Shown one piece after another: positions 50,746-62,754 of a DNA stretch of 64,000 bases. The DNA comes from Musa acuminata AAA Group (Eukaryota > Streptophyta > Magnoliopsida > Zingiberales > Musaceae): the NCBI RefSeq assembly GCF_036884655.1, contig NC_088330.1, positions 27,840,001 to 27,904,000 of the forward strand. Reading direction: 5' to 3'. Under the pieces are notes generated by a model. It worked only from the letters and a program-made list of their open reading frames with translations, had not been told where the DNA came from and searched no databases. The position numbers and the translations under genes were made by a program. Every line of letters starts with the position of its first letter. The stretch's first letter is position 1.

Positions 50746-51639
50746 TAGGGATATTTTCATCCTTAATAGCTTCCAAAGAGATCTTTAGTAGAAAGAAGAA
50801 GAACTAAAAAGGTAAAGCCAAGAAGCCCCACAACTAGCCTAATTCTAACTTGCACTGAGAGCCAAAAGAAGAGGAGTTTAGAAAAGGGTTCTAGCTTCTA
50901 GCCATAGCCCTTTCTTCCTTAAGTTCCAAAGCCAAAGCTCTGCATCAAGTTATGCCCAATTATTATAAGAAGTCTATAATGTTTGTTGTTTGCTATCAAA
51001 ACCTTCGGAAAAGGTTCTAGCAATGAGAGAGGAGGAGAGCGAAATTGGCAATGACACATAATTTGTCAAGAGAACCTATGCTCTATATACCTATTAGTCT
51101 CTTAAATCACTTTCAATTTCATTGCTTTAAGCCTTGTAGTTAGCACTTAAGCTTTTATAAGCAATTTAGATTATTTTCTTTCAATTTTATAAATGATCTT
51201 CTAGAGGTAGTTCTCTCTTTTGTCAAAACTTTCATTTGAGAGATAGTATCAAGTTGATGAATCATCGAACTCGAACTTCATACTATCACAAACCTAGTTA
51301 GAATTACCTAAGTCATGAAATACCCTTGCATTATCTGTTCGCAAAGGGTCAACCTAGTTATAACCTCGCTCGAGTCTCAAAAGACCTAAAATTGAGCAAA
51401 TTGATTAGTTCTAAAAATGAATGACAGACAAGTCCTAACATCTCACAAAAAGGGTAGCATTACATGTAATTCAATAAACATATAGTGTGTAAGAGAGAAA
51501 AAAGAGGAAGGAGAAAACAAAAAATTTAGAAAGCAAATGACTATTCATTAGGTGTTGAGTGCATTGACAAGTCCTTATAGGCTTTAACTCACTTTTTGTA
51601 GGAGGCTCTAGTGGTGGGTAGCTGAGTTAGAACACATCA
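50746..51639. repeat. Dispersed repeat shared with 27266-27640, then unassigned sequence
   Basis: 50746-51075 is collinear with 27266-27640. From 51076 to 51640 no coding sequence was recognised; it may be the 3' LTR or 3' untranslated region of the antisense gypsy element that follows. 'gatgaatcatcgaactcgaa' near 51254 echoes 'gatgaatcatcaaacccaaa' near 60438. Confidence 0.5.
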
Positions 51640-52149
51640 GGAAGTATCTTATAGATCTAAGTGATAGGCTACCAAGTTTCTCACATGAAAAATATTATGA
51701 ATATTCAGTCACACCAATAGCTGCAATGTGTATGAGACATTGCCTACCATACTGATAAGTGGGAATAACCATTCATACTTGTGTATAAATCTCTTATGCA
51801 CTTTATGCCTAAAGAATCGGAGTGATACCGGTTGGAGCTTCAACAACACTAAGCCACCGACTTTAAACTCCCATGGTCACCTTCCCAGATCTACCTACTT
51901 TTTCATCTTCTTAGTTGCCTTCTCTAAGTAAACTCGGACAATATATGTATTTCGGTGTTATTCCTTGATAAAATGATATGCTGATAGACCACTCCTAGTA
52001 TAATTGATTGTCAAAGTGTGAGAAGTTGATGACTATTGTCTAATAATGATTTTAAAAATACTCTTGTTGGATGTAAAGCTCCACTACAAGTTGTAAAAGA
52101 ATTGGGCTATGTCCAACAACTTCACCCAATCCCATTAGTAGGCACTCAT
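51640..52149 (-). pseudogene. Ty3-gypsy integrase C-terminal part, antisense (left segment)
   Basis: On the minus strand 51930-51650 reads KKMKKYVDLGR, FKVGGLVLLKLQP, HKRFIHKYEWLFPLI, VSYTLQL and IFHVRNLVAYH, matching the end of a chromovirus-like gypsy integrase (VGDxVLVKL...FHVSxLKPYH). Upstream on that strand, 52149-51940 is integrase core sequence collinear with 27650-27870. The element is interrupted at 52149/56336 by a solo LTR and continues at 56341. Confidence 0.75.
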
Positions 52150-53089
52150 TGTAATCACCGATAATTTCTCCTTTACTATAAATTAATTACTATAAACGAT
52201 GTATTGCTTTCTTATTAACTTCTATATTTGTATACTATAGTTAAAGAAATAATTAAATTTAGTTTCCTTAATCACATGGATAACTTAGGAGTTCTACTAA
52301 TCAATTAAATTATTAATTAATTTATTTCCTAATGAGTGATTGGATATTTAGGAAGTAAATAGTTTACATTTCATTTTTGTGTGTGAACTATAAGAAATGA
52401 ATATTATATTACTTCCTTTATGTATGAAAGTAAAAGAAAAATAAATTAAAAAATAAAAATTAAACTATTACTTATCTTTCAGGGAGATCTCATCTTCTCC
52501 TATATAAAGGGGGCTACTCCTCCCTGAGCCTAACAATGATAGGATTGAGAAGAGGACTTCCCATGGAAATGATATCGAGGAAAGGATAGCCGAGGAGAGG
52601 TAGGATCCTTTCTTTTTAATTAGCTTTGATTTATGTTTTAAAATCTTAATATTGATATTGTCATAATTTTATAATGCATGATGATGTTTTAATTTTAAAA
52701 TTTCATGATTAGTAAATAATAATAATTGATTTATGATGTTAAAATGATTATTTGATTTATATTGATCTCTTAAGCTTAAGTAAATTTTAATATTGATTTA
52801 ATTATTAATTTTTTTATTTTTGAATTAGCATAATAGTTCTAATTTATTTAATTAGATATATATATGTTTTAAGAATTATATGTGAAATTTTATAATGTAA
52901 TTAGTTTTAAATTTAAGATCATGAATTTAAATTTTTAGTTAATAGATTTAAGTTATTCTTTAATGATTTTAAATATTAAAATTTAATTTGATAAGAGGAG
53001 TCTAATTGGGGGCTGACTTGAGTCAGGTTGATCTATCAGATCGGATTGACTCAGCCCATGTGGTCATGTACAATCTAGCCCATGTGGCC

Positions 53090-53400
53090 AAGTACAACTT
53101 AGCTCATGTGACTAGGCATTACCCAACATATGTGGCCTGGTAGGAGCCAACCCATATGATAAGGTATGACCCAACCCATGTGGCAAGGTACGACCCAACC
53201 CGTGTGGCTAGGTATGATCCAGTCCATGTGGCTAGGTATAATCCAATCCATGTGACATATATGACTCAGCACATGTGGTAAGATATGACCCAACCATGTA
53301 GTTAGGCAAGGGCTAGCTCATGCGACTAGGTACGACTCAGTCCATGTGGCTAGATACGACCCCAATTCATATGTCTAGGTATGACCAACTCGCGAGCCAA
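53090..53400. repeat. 24-bp minisatellite in the solo LTR
   Basis: Imperfect units such as cgacccaacccatgtggcaa + ggta, repeated about ten times with variants (cgtgtggctagg, catgtgacatat). Units near the edges are more diverged. The minus-strand ORF at 53099-53293 is a repeat artefact, reading repeated GW(V/I)(I/V)P-H-M. Confidence 0.8.
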
Positions 53401-53615
53401 GCATGGCCTAGTTCAACGGTAGGGCTTAGCCCAACTTATAAGTGAGGCTTAGCCTAGTCCATGAAGTTAAGCCTGCCCAGCTATGCGATTGGCATTAGAC
53501 ATATTGTCGCTCCTTTATCTAGCCCGTTGTACTTAACTCAACCTACTTGGAACAGGCATGTGCAGTGCATATGACCAATCCAAGACTTATGTGGGTTGGT
53601 TTGGTTTGGGCTAAC

Positions 53616-55011
53616 TATTGAATCTCGAATTTTGATAATGAATTCAATTGTAAATTGTTTGATCTAATCTATATGTTGAGAAAAGTGTGCAGGATTAACT
53701 ACGATAGCAATAAGACATAAAGCAGGTGTTGTGCCGGAGTTAAGATCGAGATCTCATTGGGAGTTCGACTAAAGTCCGGACATTCGTCGAAAGTTCTGTC
53801 AGAACCTACCGAGAAGTCTAGGAGCTTGCTAAAGAAGCTCGTTGGAACTCGCCAAGAAGATCATCGTAAAAGTCTAGGAGCTTGCCAGGAGTCCACCGGA
53901 ACATTGCCGAGAGTTCGTCGGAAGTACGTTGGAAGCTCGCCAGAAGAGCAATTGACGCACTGGAACAAGAAGCACTGTAAACTATGCCTTAATTATCATA
54001 GTTAGAGCATAAATTAAGTTAGGATTGGGAGGTAATCTCATTAACTTAATTAGGGGCCAAATGGGCCCTTAATAGGGCTGAATTGGGCCGAATTGAGCAC
54101 CTAATTCAGCCCTTGAAAACTTGGCCGACGATGGCACCGCTTGGAAGGCAGTGCCCCAGGATATCTGGGTGATGGTACCACCAGCAGCAGTCTTGACAGT
54201 GGTGGTACCCTCCTGTTTGGCAGTGGTACCACCTAGTGTCATATTAGTGACGGTAGTACCGCCCAATAACGGCGGTGGTATCGCTAGTACCCCGGAGTCC
54301 GAGGATGTGACACTTTTTGGCTCCAATTTTGAAGCCATTGGGGCCTATAAAAATCTCACCCTTTTCTACATGAAAGAGTACGAAACCTATTGGCATAATC
54401 TTGAGTTCTTGAGTCTTAAAGTATTGTAAAAGTGAAGAGTTCTCCTCCTTCATCTCTTAGCCTTGTAACCATCCAAGAAAGAGGAATGAGACTTGTAAGG
54501 GTTGTCTCCTAAACCCAGGAAAAAGAGAAAGTGCTATAAAGATATGTTCAGTCTTCACTTATTGAAGGAAGGCCTTTAGTGGACACTGGTGACCTCATCG
54601 GAGGAGGAATCTGAAAGTGGATGTAGGTCACATTGACCAAACCACTCTAAAACTCGATTTGCATTTACTTTGAGTAATTTACTTTTATAGCAAACTGCCT
54701 CTCCTCCTTACTGTGTTTTTACTACGCCTACATACGCCTTCAAGTAAATGCCTTCTAAGATTAGCTTTAATCATACGAAGACTTTACGAAACTGACGCTT
54801 TTCATTTGTGCAATTTACATTACTGCAAATCTCCTTAATCTTTTCTTACACTTTTACAAAAGCTTTCAAGTTCAAATTCTCTCCGAAATAGATTGAATCA
54901 AAACCATTTTTGTCAGAATCAGTTTTAATCAAAACAAGTCTTTCGAAATCACGAAAGTTTTCCGCTACACTAATTCACCCCCCCCTCTTAGTGCTGCTCT
55001 TGATCATAACA
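53616..55011 (+). mobile_element. SIRE-type solo LTR nested in the larger solo LTR
   Basis: Starts tattgaatctcgaattttga (TG mutated to TA) and ends cttgatcataaca, 1396 bp, flanked by a perfect 5-bp target duplication ctaac (53611-53615, 55012-55016). It has TATA-like cctataaaaa near 54346 and the C-run near 54978. No internal domains remain. Short ORFs inside (53757-54005, 54121-54429) are not conserved in the other SIRE LTR copies. Confidence 0.85.
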
Positions 55012-55639
55012 CTAACACTATACGACATAGTCTAATTTCCTCTTCTTTATTGGTTTGAGCTCGTTAATTGATTAAATTAGATATGTTTGATCGGTTAAAG
55101 CTAGTTTAGGGTGATTCTAAACTAACCCGACTAATTTAAATCTACTTGACCTAATCGAGATCAATCAAATCTAAATTAGACCAATTTATGGTGATTCCAG
55201 ACCGGTTCTATAAGGATTTGAGGTTGCTTCCATTAGATCATAATCGAATTGAGTTTGGTTTAAGTCAATTGAGCTATTCCAATTAGGGTTTTAGTTGATT
55301 GAGGACTATTTTGATATTGATGTTTCATGCCTTTATGATTTGATGAATTTAAAAAGTTTATCTAAAGATGTCATTTGAAAATTATTATTGGTTTCTATTT
55401 TATGTTTATGATATTGATATGTATCATGTAGTAGATGTAACTAGACTAGTAGTTTACATTAGGAGTGTAACTTGTGAAAGGAGCTACGGGCCCATCACAG
55501 TGCGAAGCCACCAATGAACATAGTCTAGCAAATTTACATCAAGTATGGTCTCTTATAATATTTAACCATATTGATTTATTGATGCATGCGTGAGTGAATG
55601 GATGAGTGTAAATAAATGATCATGGATATTTATATATCC

Positions 55640-55880
55640 CTACCGACGGCAAGTATGACGATTCTCTTCGGGGATTAGTGGGCCATCAAACGTGATGGTT
55701 AGACGGTTTCTCCATCCGTTGTTGGGAAGAATGTGTCCCCACTTAGGCGGGTGAGAGATACCACTCCATCCGATGTTGGGAGTGCGATATGGATTATCTC
55801 CATCCACTATTGGGAGGAATCCATCCCATGGAATATGCCTCTCCATTCGCTGTTGGGATAGTGCACCATCGGGTGATGTA
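55640..55880. repeat. Short dispersed repeats 'ctccatccgntgttggga'
   Basis: Four copies of ctccatccg(t/a/c)tgttggga-type sequence at about 55710, 55765, 55799 and 55841, separated by 35-55 bases of less similar sequence, within the U3-distal part of the large solo LTR. Function unknown. Confidence 0.6.
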
Positions 55881-56340
55881 CGCCTTTATTATTATATATG
55901 TTGTATGTGGCTGATACATGATTTTATTTATTATGTAAGAAATTATCATCATTTTTCTGATACATAAGTTTTATAATGAATAAATATATTATCATTTCTT
56001 ATTGAATTATTGATATTTATTTCATGAATATTGAAGATTGTTTTAATTATTATTTTGAGGTTCCTACCAACATGTGTAGTTGCTGATATGTTTTTATATT
56101 ATATTTATTTTCAGAGTAATCTACTACTTTGTAATAGATCTGAAGCTTGGGTGGAAGAGACTTGTGACCCTACGAAGAAGATGTAGTCATTTTTCTAATT
56201 AATAGAATATTTACTATTGTAAAGATAAGGATTTAAATTCAAATATGAATAAAAAAAAAAGAGGGAGTTTCTTATGTAAATTATGAATAATAAATTATTG
56301 ATTTATTATTCTTTTTATAAATCCGGGATGTGACACTCAT

Positions 56341-57337
56341 GTAGTGCCAAAAATATTACCATATGGGGGTGGAGGCTTATGAAAAAGTATAACTTAGATT
56401 ATAGTAATTTAAATAGCTCGGTCTAGAACCATCCAATGAACTATGCATCTTAATCGCTAATGATAGTATATAGAACTTCCCAATACTTCACCACATTCAT
56501 CATTACCAACTTGGTAGCCTCCTTTATTGAGCAATATAGGGTGCAACAATTAATGTTGTATACTTTGAAAACTAATCAACCACCATGAGTATTGATCCAA
56601 GTCCCCCTACCATCAATAAGTTTGATATGAAGTCCAAGGAAATATTCTCTTATGGCTTTTCTAGTATGGGCAACAGCTTCAAAAGTCCTACTGGCTTCTA
56701 CTCTCTGAGTATTGGTTCTTCTATATAGTAGTCTTTAGGACTTGAAATGTCGCCTCACATTTGTTTGACCATCATCAAGGCTTCTCCTTTTTCAACAACT
56801 TTATCAATGGAGCTAAGCACTTCTAGTACCCAACTATGAAACACTGATAATAGTTGATGCAACCAAAGACCTCAGCTCTGATACCTTCTTTGGTGTTCAC
56901 CACTCTGCCATAGCCTACACCTTCGATTTGTCCATCCAAATGGATCCTTCATTGATTCAATGCCCTAAGAATAAAATTTGTATATGGGCAAAGTAGCACT
57001 TCTCTCTTTTCACAAACAAAGTGTTCTCCCTAAGACTCTTCAAAATTATTTGAAAGTGTTTGACATTCTCCTCAAGCATTTGGTTGTGGACAATGATATC
57101 ATCGAAGTAGATGACTATAAATTTGTCTAGATACTCCTTGAATATTTAGTTTATGAGAATGTAGAATGTGATCAAAGTATTAGCTAAGCCAAAAGATATC
57201 ACCAAGAACTCAAATGCTCTATACATAGTTACGTAGTTGTCTTCGCTTCGTCACCTTCAATTATGCGCACCTACTAGTATCCCGACCGAAGGTCGAGTTT
57301 GTAGAAATACTTCGCCTTACCCAATTGGTCAAACAAA
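56341..57337 (-). pseudogene. Ty3-gypsy integrase and reverse transcriptase, antisense (right segment)
   Basis: Continues the element at 51640-52149 beyond the solo LTR. Minus strand: 57330-56760 is RT, with YRAFEFLVISFGLANT, EYLDKFIVIYFDDII (catalytic Y-x-D-D near 57095-57110, here YFDD) and LFVKREKCYFAHIQILFLGH, then SELRSLV. Around 56690-56340 the sequence has jumped to integrase core (DFISNL-like near 56640). RNase H and the N-terminal integrase are deleted between the two. Multiple stops. RT-before-integrase order identifies Ty3-gypsy. Confidence 0.8.
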
Positions 57338-57526
57338 CCGAATATCTCTCACAAGTGTCCATGTGACACAATCTTTATTTACAAGCCTAAAACAACCACC
57401 AAACCCAACTAAAATGGGGTTGTTAAGCCTTCGACCATCCCTCTACATACTGTGTAAAGCATGAACAAACCAAAAGAGATAAACATACATAAGCATTATA
57501 TTAAACATCTTGTTTAGAATTTTATC
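57338..57526 (-). mobile_element. Fragment of gypsy LTR-like repeat, inverted relative to 60730-60950
   Basis: The reverse complement of this piece matches 60727-60915 and 61590-61780 ('ttggtttgttcat(a/g)ctt', 'ggcttgtaaataaa', 'gagagatattcg'). It is fused to RT on the left and to a SIRE LTR on the right with no clear target duplication. Confidence 0.65.
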
Positions 57527-58043
57527 TATGACAGAACGTCCGGACATCCAACGAACTCTCGAACTCCCAACGAAATCTCGTTCTTGACTTTGGGACTTTA
57601 TTTTGCTTTATGCTTTGATCACAATCGTAGTTAATCCTACACACTTAAAACCTACTTTGATCTAGATAATTATTACAAAGCTTGAATCAAATATTGTCCG
57701 GCATGTCATTGGTTCATCGATGCTTTGTCCGATTCTTTGGCACATCATCCTCTCTTGCGGCCTATTGCCCAATCGGCCAGTTGACCTTCACAATTCCAAT
57801 TTTTTTAGTGCAATTTCTGCTCTTCTTGGCCCAATGCCCGAACTCTTAGTCTGAAGTCTTCTATCGATACGTCGATCGATCCTTCGGCGCAACATTCAAT
57901 CTTCTAACATGTTCCACTCATACCCAACATGATTCTTCCTGCTTTAATTGTCTCTCCCTGATCGAAGCTTCTTGTGTCACTTAAAACGTAGATCAGATAA
58001 ACACTATCAATTGGTTTCATCATCAAAATCTGAGATTCAATAA
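57527..58043 (-). mobile_element. SIRE-type LTR 5' part, inverted
   Basis: The complement starts tattgaatctcagattttga at 58043 and matches 28400-28820 and the first part of 53616-55011. On its own strand it is preceded by 'aaaaagggggagatta', a typical SIRE polypurine tract, so it is the 3' LTR of the remnant extending to about 60480. The LTR 3' half is missing. Confidence 0.75.
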
Positions 58044-59995
58044 TCTCCCCCTTTTTAATGATAACAATCAATTGATGACGGAGTTAATCTTAACTCCTCC
58101 TATCAATATGCCATATTGATAGAACCTTGAATTCAAGCCAAAGCAAATCATGATTCACATCATATGCATCATCATAATAAAATCACGAGTATTGTATGCA
58201 TCATATGCATGATCATAAGTATCATCATGGTATCAAAATATCAAAGTATATTACATCCTACTATGTATAATTCTCATATTATCATATCTTCTCCCCCTTT
58301 GTCATCAACAAAAAGGAGAAGTGCAACTATCAAGTTTTAGATATGTAATTTCAAATCATTACATTTTAAACATAATCTCAAGTTTTATCATCATACAAGC
58401 TAGTAATTTTCTTTCTTCTCTTTTGAGAAGTGCATGTTAGTAATTTTGCTTCCTTTTAAGTTTTTCTCCTTGCAATTTGTAAGCTAGCAAATTTAGCTAA
58501 GTGTTATATCATATTAGAACATGCAAGATAGCAAATTTATATCATTTTAGAGTATGTAAGCTAGCAAATTTTACATATATGAAAGTTAGCAAAATTTTAC
58601 ATCTTTTGAGATGTGCAAGATAGATTATTTTTGCATCTTCTTGAAATGTGTAACTTAGCAAACATTTCTTCTCTTGAGATTTGCAAGATAGCACTTCTTG
58701 CTTCTCTTTTAAGATGAGCAAGCTTGCAAGTTTGCCTCTTTCCGTGATGTATACGCTAGCAATTCTTTCTCCCCCTTTATCATTGGCAAAAAGAGAGGAA
58801 TAACAATAAAATAGTGCAATTCATTTCCCTTTACTTCAATCTTCAAATCATGACAAGGATAAATAACAAAGATGAAGAATCCAATCATGAATGTCAAAAG
58901 ACCATATATTATTTTTGACACATTTCTTCTTTTGTAAATAGAAACCATGATAGGAAACGATCTTGATTCAAAAAGAAGACTCAAGTTATAATTCCAAGAA
59001 TTCATAAGAAAAATAATGATTCATTTGACAAAAAAGATCGTTGATTCATACATTTGAATAAATATTTTTAAACCAACATCACTTTAACTCTTCATGCATA
59101 ATTTTAAAATGTAAAATCATCAAACATGATACAATCATTTATTTTCAAAACATTCATCATTATTTTTAACTCATTCAATTTGTCAAATCAACAAAGTCCC
59201 TTTCAAGAGATTCATAAAAATAGATTCATCAATCTCTTTTTGAAAACTCAATAAGATAGGGATTGAGAAGTTTTCAAAAAAAATATATATTTCCTTTTTA
59301 TTTCATACAAGAATGCCTTTGTCATTTATGCAAAATCAAAATATGCATCATGTTTAAAATGGAAAAAGCAACTTTCATTACGACAAAGATCGATAAGCCA
59401 TAAATTACAAGAATCATCATGCATAATTTCGAAATATAAACTCATTAAGTATGATCATTATGCATCATTACTTTGGGCATGATACCAAAACATAGTTTCA
59501 AGTTTTTAAGGTATAATATGTACAATTTCGAAGTATAAACTCATTAAAGATGACATCAAACCTCTTAATATTTTTATTAAAACATCAAGCATGGTTTCAT
59601 TGAACATAAGGCATCTTCAATCAAAATCGAAAAGCAATACGAAAATCAATATGATACACACTATTGCTTCTTAAAAACATGCATAAGATTAATCTTATTA
59701 GATGTACAAGCATTAGATTTATATCTAACATTTTATTATATTTTCATAAAACATGTAATTGTCATTATCATTTTCAAAATTACTAGCATGATCCCAATTT
59801 TTTTATTTGTTATTTTATAAATAATTTACGTATAATTTTTCTAAACTAATTTAAAAATAACTCATGAAATGCATCAAGTAATTTCAAAATAAAGCAAAAG
59901 GGTTATGGTTACCTCATTATCGAAAGTCGTTAAGGCGTAGTTTGCTACCTCGCCTTTGTTGGTTTTTTCTTATCTTCGGATTAACTCGATTCATC
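58044..59995 (-). other. Internal region of the inverted SIRE remnant, no domains
   Basis: Read on the minus strand, this AT-rich stretch ends in two 'aaagggggag(a/g)a' purine tracts (58042-58056 and 58285-58300 in complement), as found upstream of SIRE 3' LTRs. About 58410-58760 has repeated 'tgcaagatagcaaattt' and 'gtaagctagcaaatttt' words. No pol domain was found; most of the coding region is deleted. Confidence 0.5.
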
Positions 59996-60262
59996 CTAAG
60001 CCACCTTGAGTGTTTTATTCTTCTTTTGTAGCTTCTTCTTTTTAGGTTCATTTTTGTTCTTTGATTCTTGTTTTAAGATTTTTTTAAGCTTTATAGTTAA
60101 GAGTTCAAAGTCATAGCTTTCGCTCGAGTAGTCTTCATTTGTTCTAAGTGTCAAATCCTTTCTGTTCTTTGGAAGGTTGTTCTCAAGTTCGTCAAATGTC
60201 ATATAAGTTATTTCATATATCATCAAAGACCTAATAAGTTCTTCAATCAGAAAATAGTTCAA
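59996..60262 (-). pseudogene. SIRE-type gag fragment
   Basis: Minus strand reads IEELIRSLMIYEITYMTFDELENNLPKNRKDLTLRTNEDY then a Lys-rich tail, closely following the copia SIRE/Maximus gag segment LEELIGSLMTYE...LPKNKKDxALRTKED. The zinc knuckle normally following is absent. The preceding strand (60263-60300) already departs from gag. A short remnant, about 89 codons. Confidence 0.75.
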
Positions 60263-60719
60263 GTACTTTAATTCTTATATTGTCATTACTTTCGAATCCC
60301 AATTTTTAGAAAGTGATCGTAAACACTTTAAATTCATGGTAAGAGTATATTACTTTCCCCTATTCTAAATCGTGTTTATTGTAGCAAAAGTGAACTCCTC
60401 CGTCAAAACTTCTATCCAAGAGATGGTATATGATCGATGAATCATCAAACCCAAACCGGTGGCAAAGAGGAGGGTTTAGAGATTTAACTTGAATCGGTTC
60501 GAAGATTTTCTAAGGATAAAATTGGTATTTATGAAAAAAGATACATCTTTAGTAAAAATGATTATGAATGATACCCATGTGGTAAAAAATTATTCCGAGA
60601 GATTTATTTGGTAAACTACCGTTACTTTTTTGTATATTATACCTTAGGACTCGAACCACTACTTTTGACCATGCTACTTAGGATAACATTGTATGCTTCC
60701 CAAGAAAGCACATTGTCAT
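60263..60719. other. Unassigned sequence
   Basis: No coding or element boundary recognised. 60400-60480 has weak similarity to 51215-51290, noted there. Confidence 0.4.
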
Positions 60720-60960
60720 TAACAATATTCTAAATAGGATGTTTGATGTAATGCTTATATATATCCGTGTCTTTTGGTTTGTTCATACTTTACACAACAT
60801 TTAGAGGGATGGTTGAAGGCTTAACAACCTCATTTTAGTTGGGTTTGGTGGTCGTTTTAGGCTTGTAAATAAAAGTTATGTCATATAGAGACTTGTGAGA
60901 GATATTCGATCTGTAGTGGACCATTTTGACCCTTTGTTGTGTAATCGTTCAAAGCTTATA
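60720..60960 (+). mobile_element. Gypsy LTR-like repeat, copy 1
   Basis: 'attctaaataggatgtttga' to 'ttgaccctttgttgtgtaa' matches 61590-61805 in direct orientation. The following sequence differs (here 'gcattccagaagttcgatgg'), so the copies are similar only in this 230-base part. Confidence 0.6.
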
Positions 60961-61582
60961 AGCTTTTTGCATTCCAGAAGTTCGATGGCATTGAGAAGGT
61001 GAATCACAGTAGCTAACTCAATGCAAGGAGTTCAAACACTTTGAATGTTTCAAAAGTGTGAACAAAAAGCAAGCGAAGGGCCAATAACCAGCTCGATATA
61101 TGGAGTACAACCCTCGAAGAGGCGGGCGAAGTCAAGTAATATTTGCCTTCTCAACTCTTAAAAGAATGGGTGAAACCGAGTACCCCAGTTCTCTTATCTA
61201 TCCAGCAAAGGAGCACTGCATAGGTTCAAAGATCAATCGAAGATAATGGAAGACAATAGTTATCAAATCCTTACCAATGGTGATTAGTGTTACTAAGAGT
61301 AGATTATTCACTTCATTTCCCAACAGAATGTCAATCGAAAGGGGAAGTGATGCGAATCTACTTGGAAGTGACAATTAGATGAAAAAAGAGTCGATGGGTA
61401 AATTTTGTGGAGGAATGACCGAAAACTTCAAAAGTTTACGAGGCGATGCTCATTAAAGCTCCAACATTCATCCACCAATTTCAAAAAGCATGAGGCATTT
61501 GAGAGACTGATGCATAGTAAGGATGGTCTTTTCCTTCAGCTAAAGGATTCGTAGGAACCAACAGGGATCAAAGGCTTAACAG
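60961..61582. other. Spacer between two LTR-like repeats, no gene
   Basis: Contains 'agggatcaaaggcttaacagc' at its right end, echoing 'ggcttaacaacc' of the LTR copies. No reverse transcriptase, gag or integrase pattern was read in any frame. Confidence 0.45.
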
Positions 61583-62061
61583 CTAAAATTCTAAATAGGA
61601 TATTTGATATAATGCTTATATATGTACATGTCTTTTGGTTTGTTCATGCTTTGTACAACATGTAGAGAGACGATCAAAGGCTTAACACCCCCATTTTAGT
61701 TTGATTTGGTAGCTGTTTTAGGCTTGTAAATAAAGGTTATGTCATGTGGATACTTACGAGAGATATTCGGTCTATAGTTGATCATTTTGACCCTTTGTTG
61801 TGCAACCGTTGAGAGCTTGTAAAGTCTGCTTGTAATTTGCATTAGCTATAAAGTGTTTTCTAAAATGTTAACTTATGGATCCTGAGTGATACGCTTTCTC
61901 TAACTCGTTTTCTCTTTTGTAGGTCATAAGTGACCATTAGAGATTTCAGGGAGGTTGACTTTTGCGGATGAACACGCAAGGGTGCCGCACAACTTAAGCA
62001 AAATTAACTAAGTCCGTGACAAAATGACAATCTATGATTGGCTAGAAAAGGCTATTTATAG

Positions 62062-62063
<2 letters not shown>
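61583..62063 (+). mobile_element. Gypsy LTR-like repeat, copy 2
   Basis: Direct repeat of 60720-60960, extended by about 260 bases with 'cagggaggttgacttttgcg' and a terminal 'ggctatttatagccctatat', where a TA microsatellite begins. The palindrome ggctatttatagcc (62051-62064) could also be a TATA box. Confidence 0.55.

Positions 62064-62064
<1 letters not shown>

Positions 62065-62145
<81 letters not shown>
62065..62145. repeat. (TA)n microsatellite
   Basis: About 40 uninterrupted TA dinucleotides directly after ggctatttatagcccta. Confidence 0.9.
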
Positions 62146-62147
<2 letters not shown>

Positions 62148-62754
62148 CATTGGTTTAGTTGACTCTTTAGTTCCTCCTTTTTTTTTATTCTCCTTTCTTT
62201 AATTTTTTTAAGAACTTTTTCGTATAGTATCAAAACATCCTCTAGATTCTTCACGTATAGAGCTAAGGTCCAATTGTATTGGGTAGATGAACGGAAGCAC
62301 AAGGTCGAAGATTATACTTATGATAGTAATTACATATTTTTATTTCTATTTCATCAATTTCATAATTAATTTTATATAACTTTTATTATTATTTTTATAA
62401 TGCAAACCTAAAGGTGATTCACCTCCTTCACCAAATCTTGAATTAGGAGAAAAGAAAAGGAAGATGAAAATAACAGTGATGGTGATGTAATACGACAGAA
62501 TATTTCACAGTTTGATAATTAAGTGAGAAAATCAAACCTTTTAAGTCTTCACTTGCTATAAGATCCAGTTCTAAAAGATCAGGAGATGACCTATCGTCAA
62601 CCCCACTTGTTCAAGTTATTTTCAGGACCTTGAGATCCTTCTTCATGTAGCAATTTCTATTTCTCCGAGGAATCAATCAAATTTAACCAAGACGCATTTA
62701 AAGGATATAAGTCAAATGGGATTCAGATTACTTGACAATCATATTTGATTTCCC
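62146..62754. other. AT-rich sequence, nothing recognised
   Basis: No ORF, RNA gene or shared repeat was seen here. Confidence 0.45.

Larger units (their letters stand above)
52150..56335 (+). mobile_element. Large solo LTR (gypsy-type) inserted in the gypsy integrase
   Basis: Starts TGTAATCACC, ends GGGATGTGACA, flanked by ctcat on both sides (52145-52149 and 56336-56340). The uninterrupted copy at 27868-27890 has one ctcat, confirming the insertion and its exact ends. Without the nested SIRE LTR and its duplicated 5-mer, it is about 2.8 kb. A TATA box (cctatataaaggggg near 52499) points to plus-strand transcription. It contains a 24-bp minisatellite and a set of 'ctccatccgntgttggga' repeats, and no gag or pol; hence a solo LTR left after recombination. 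Confidence 0.85.
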
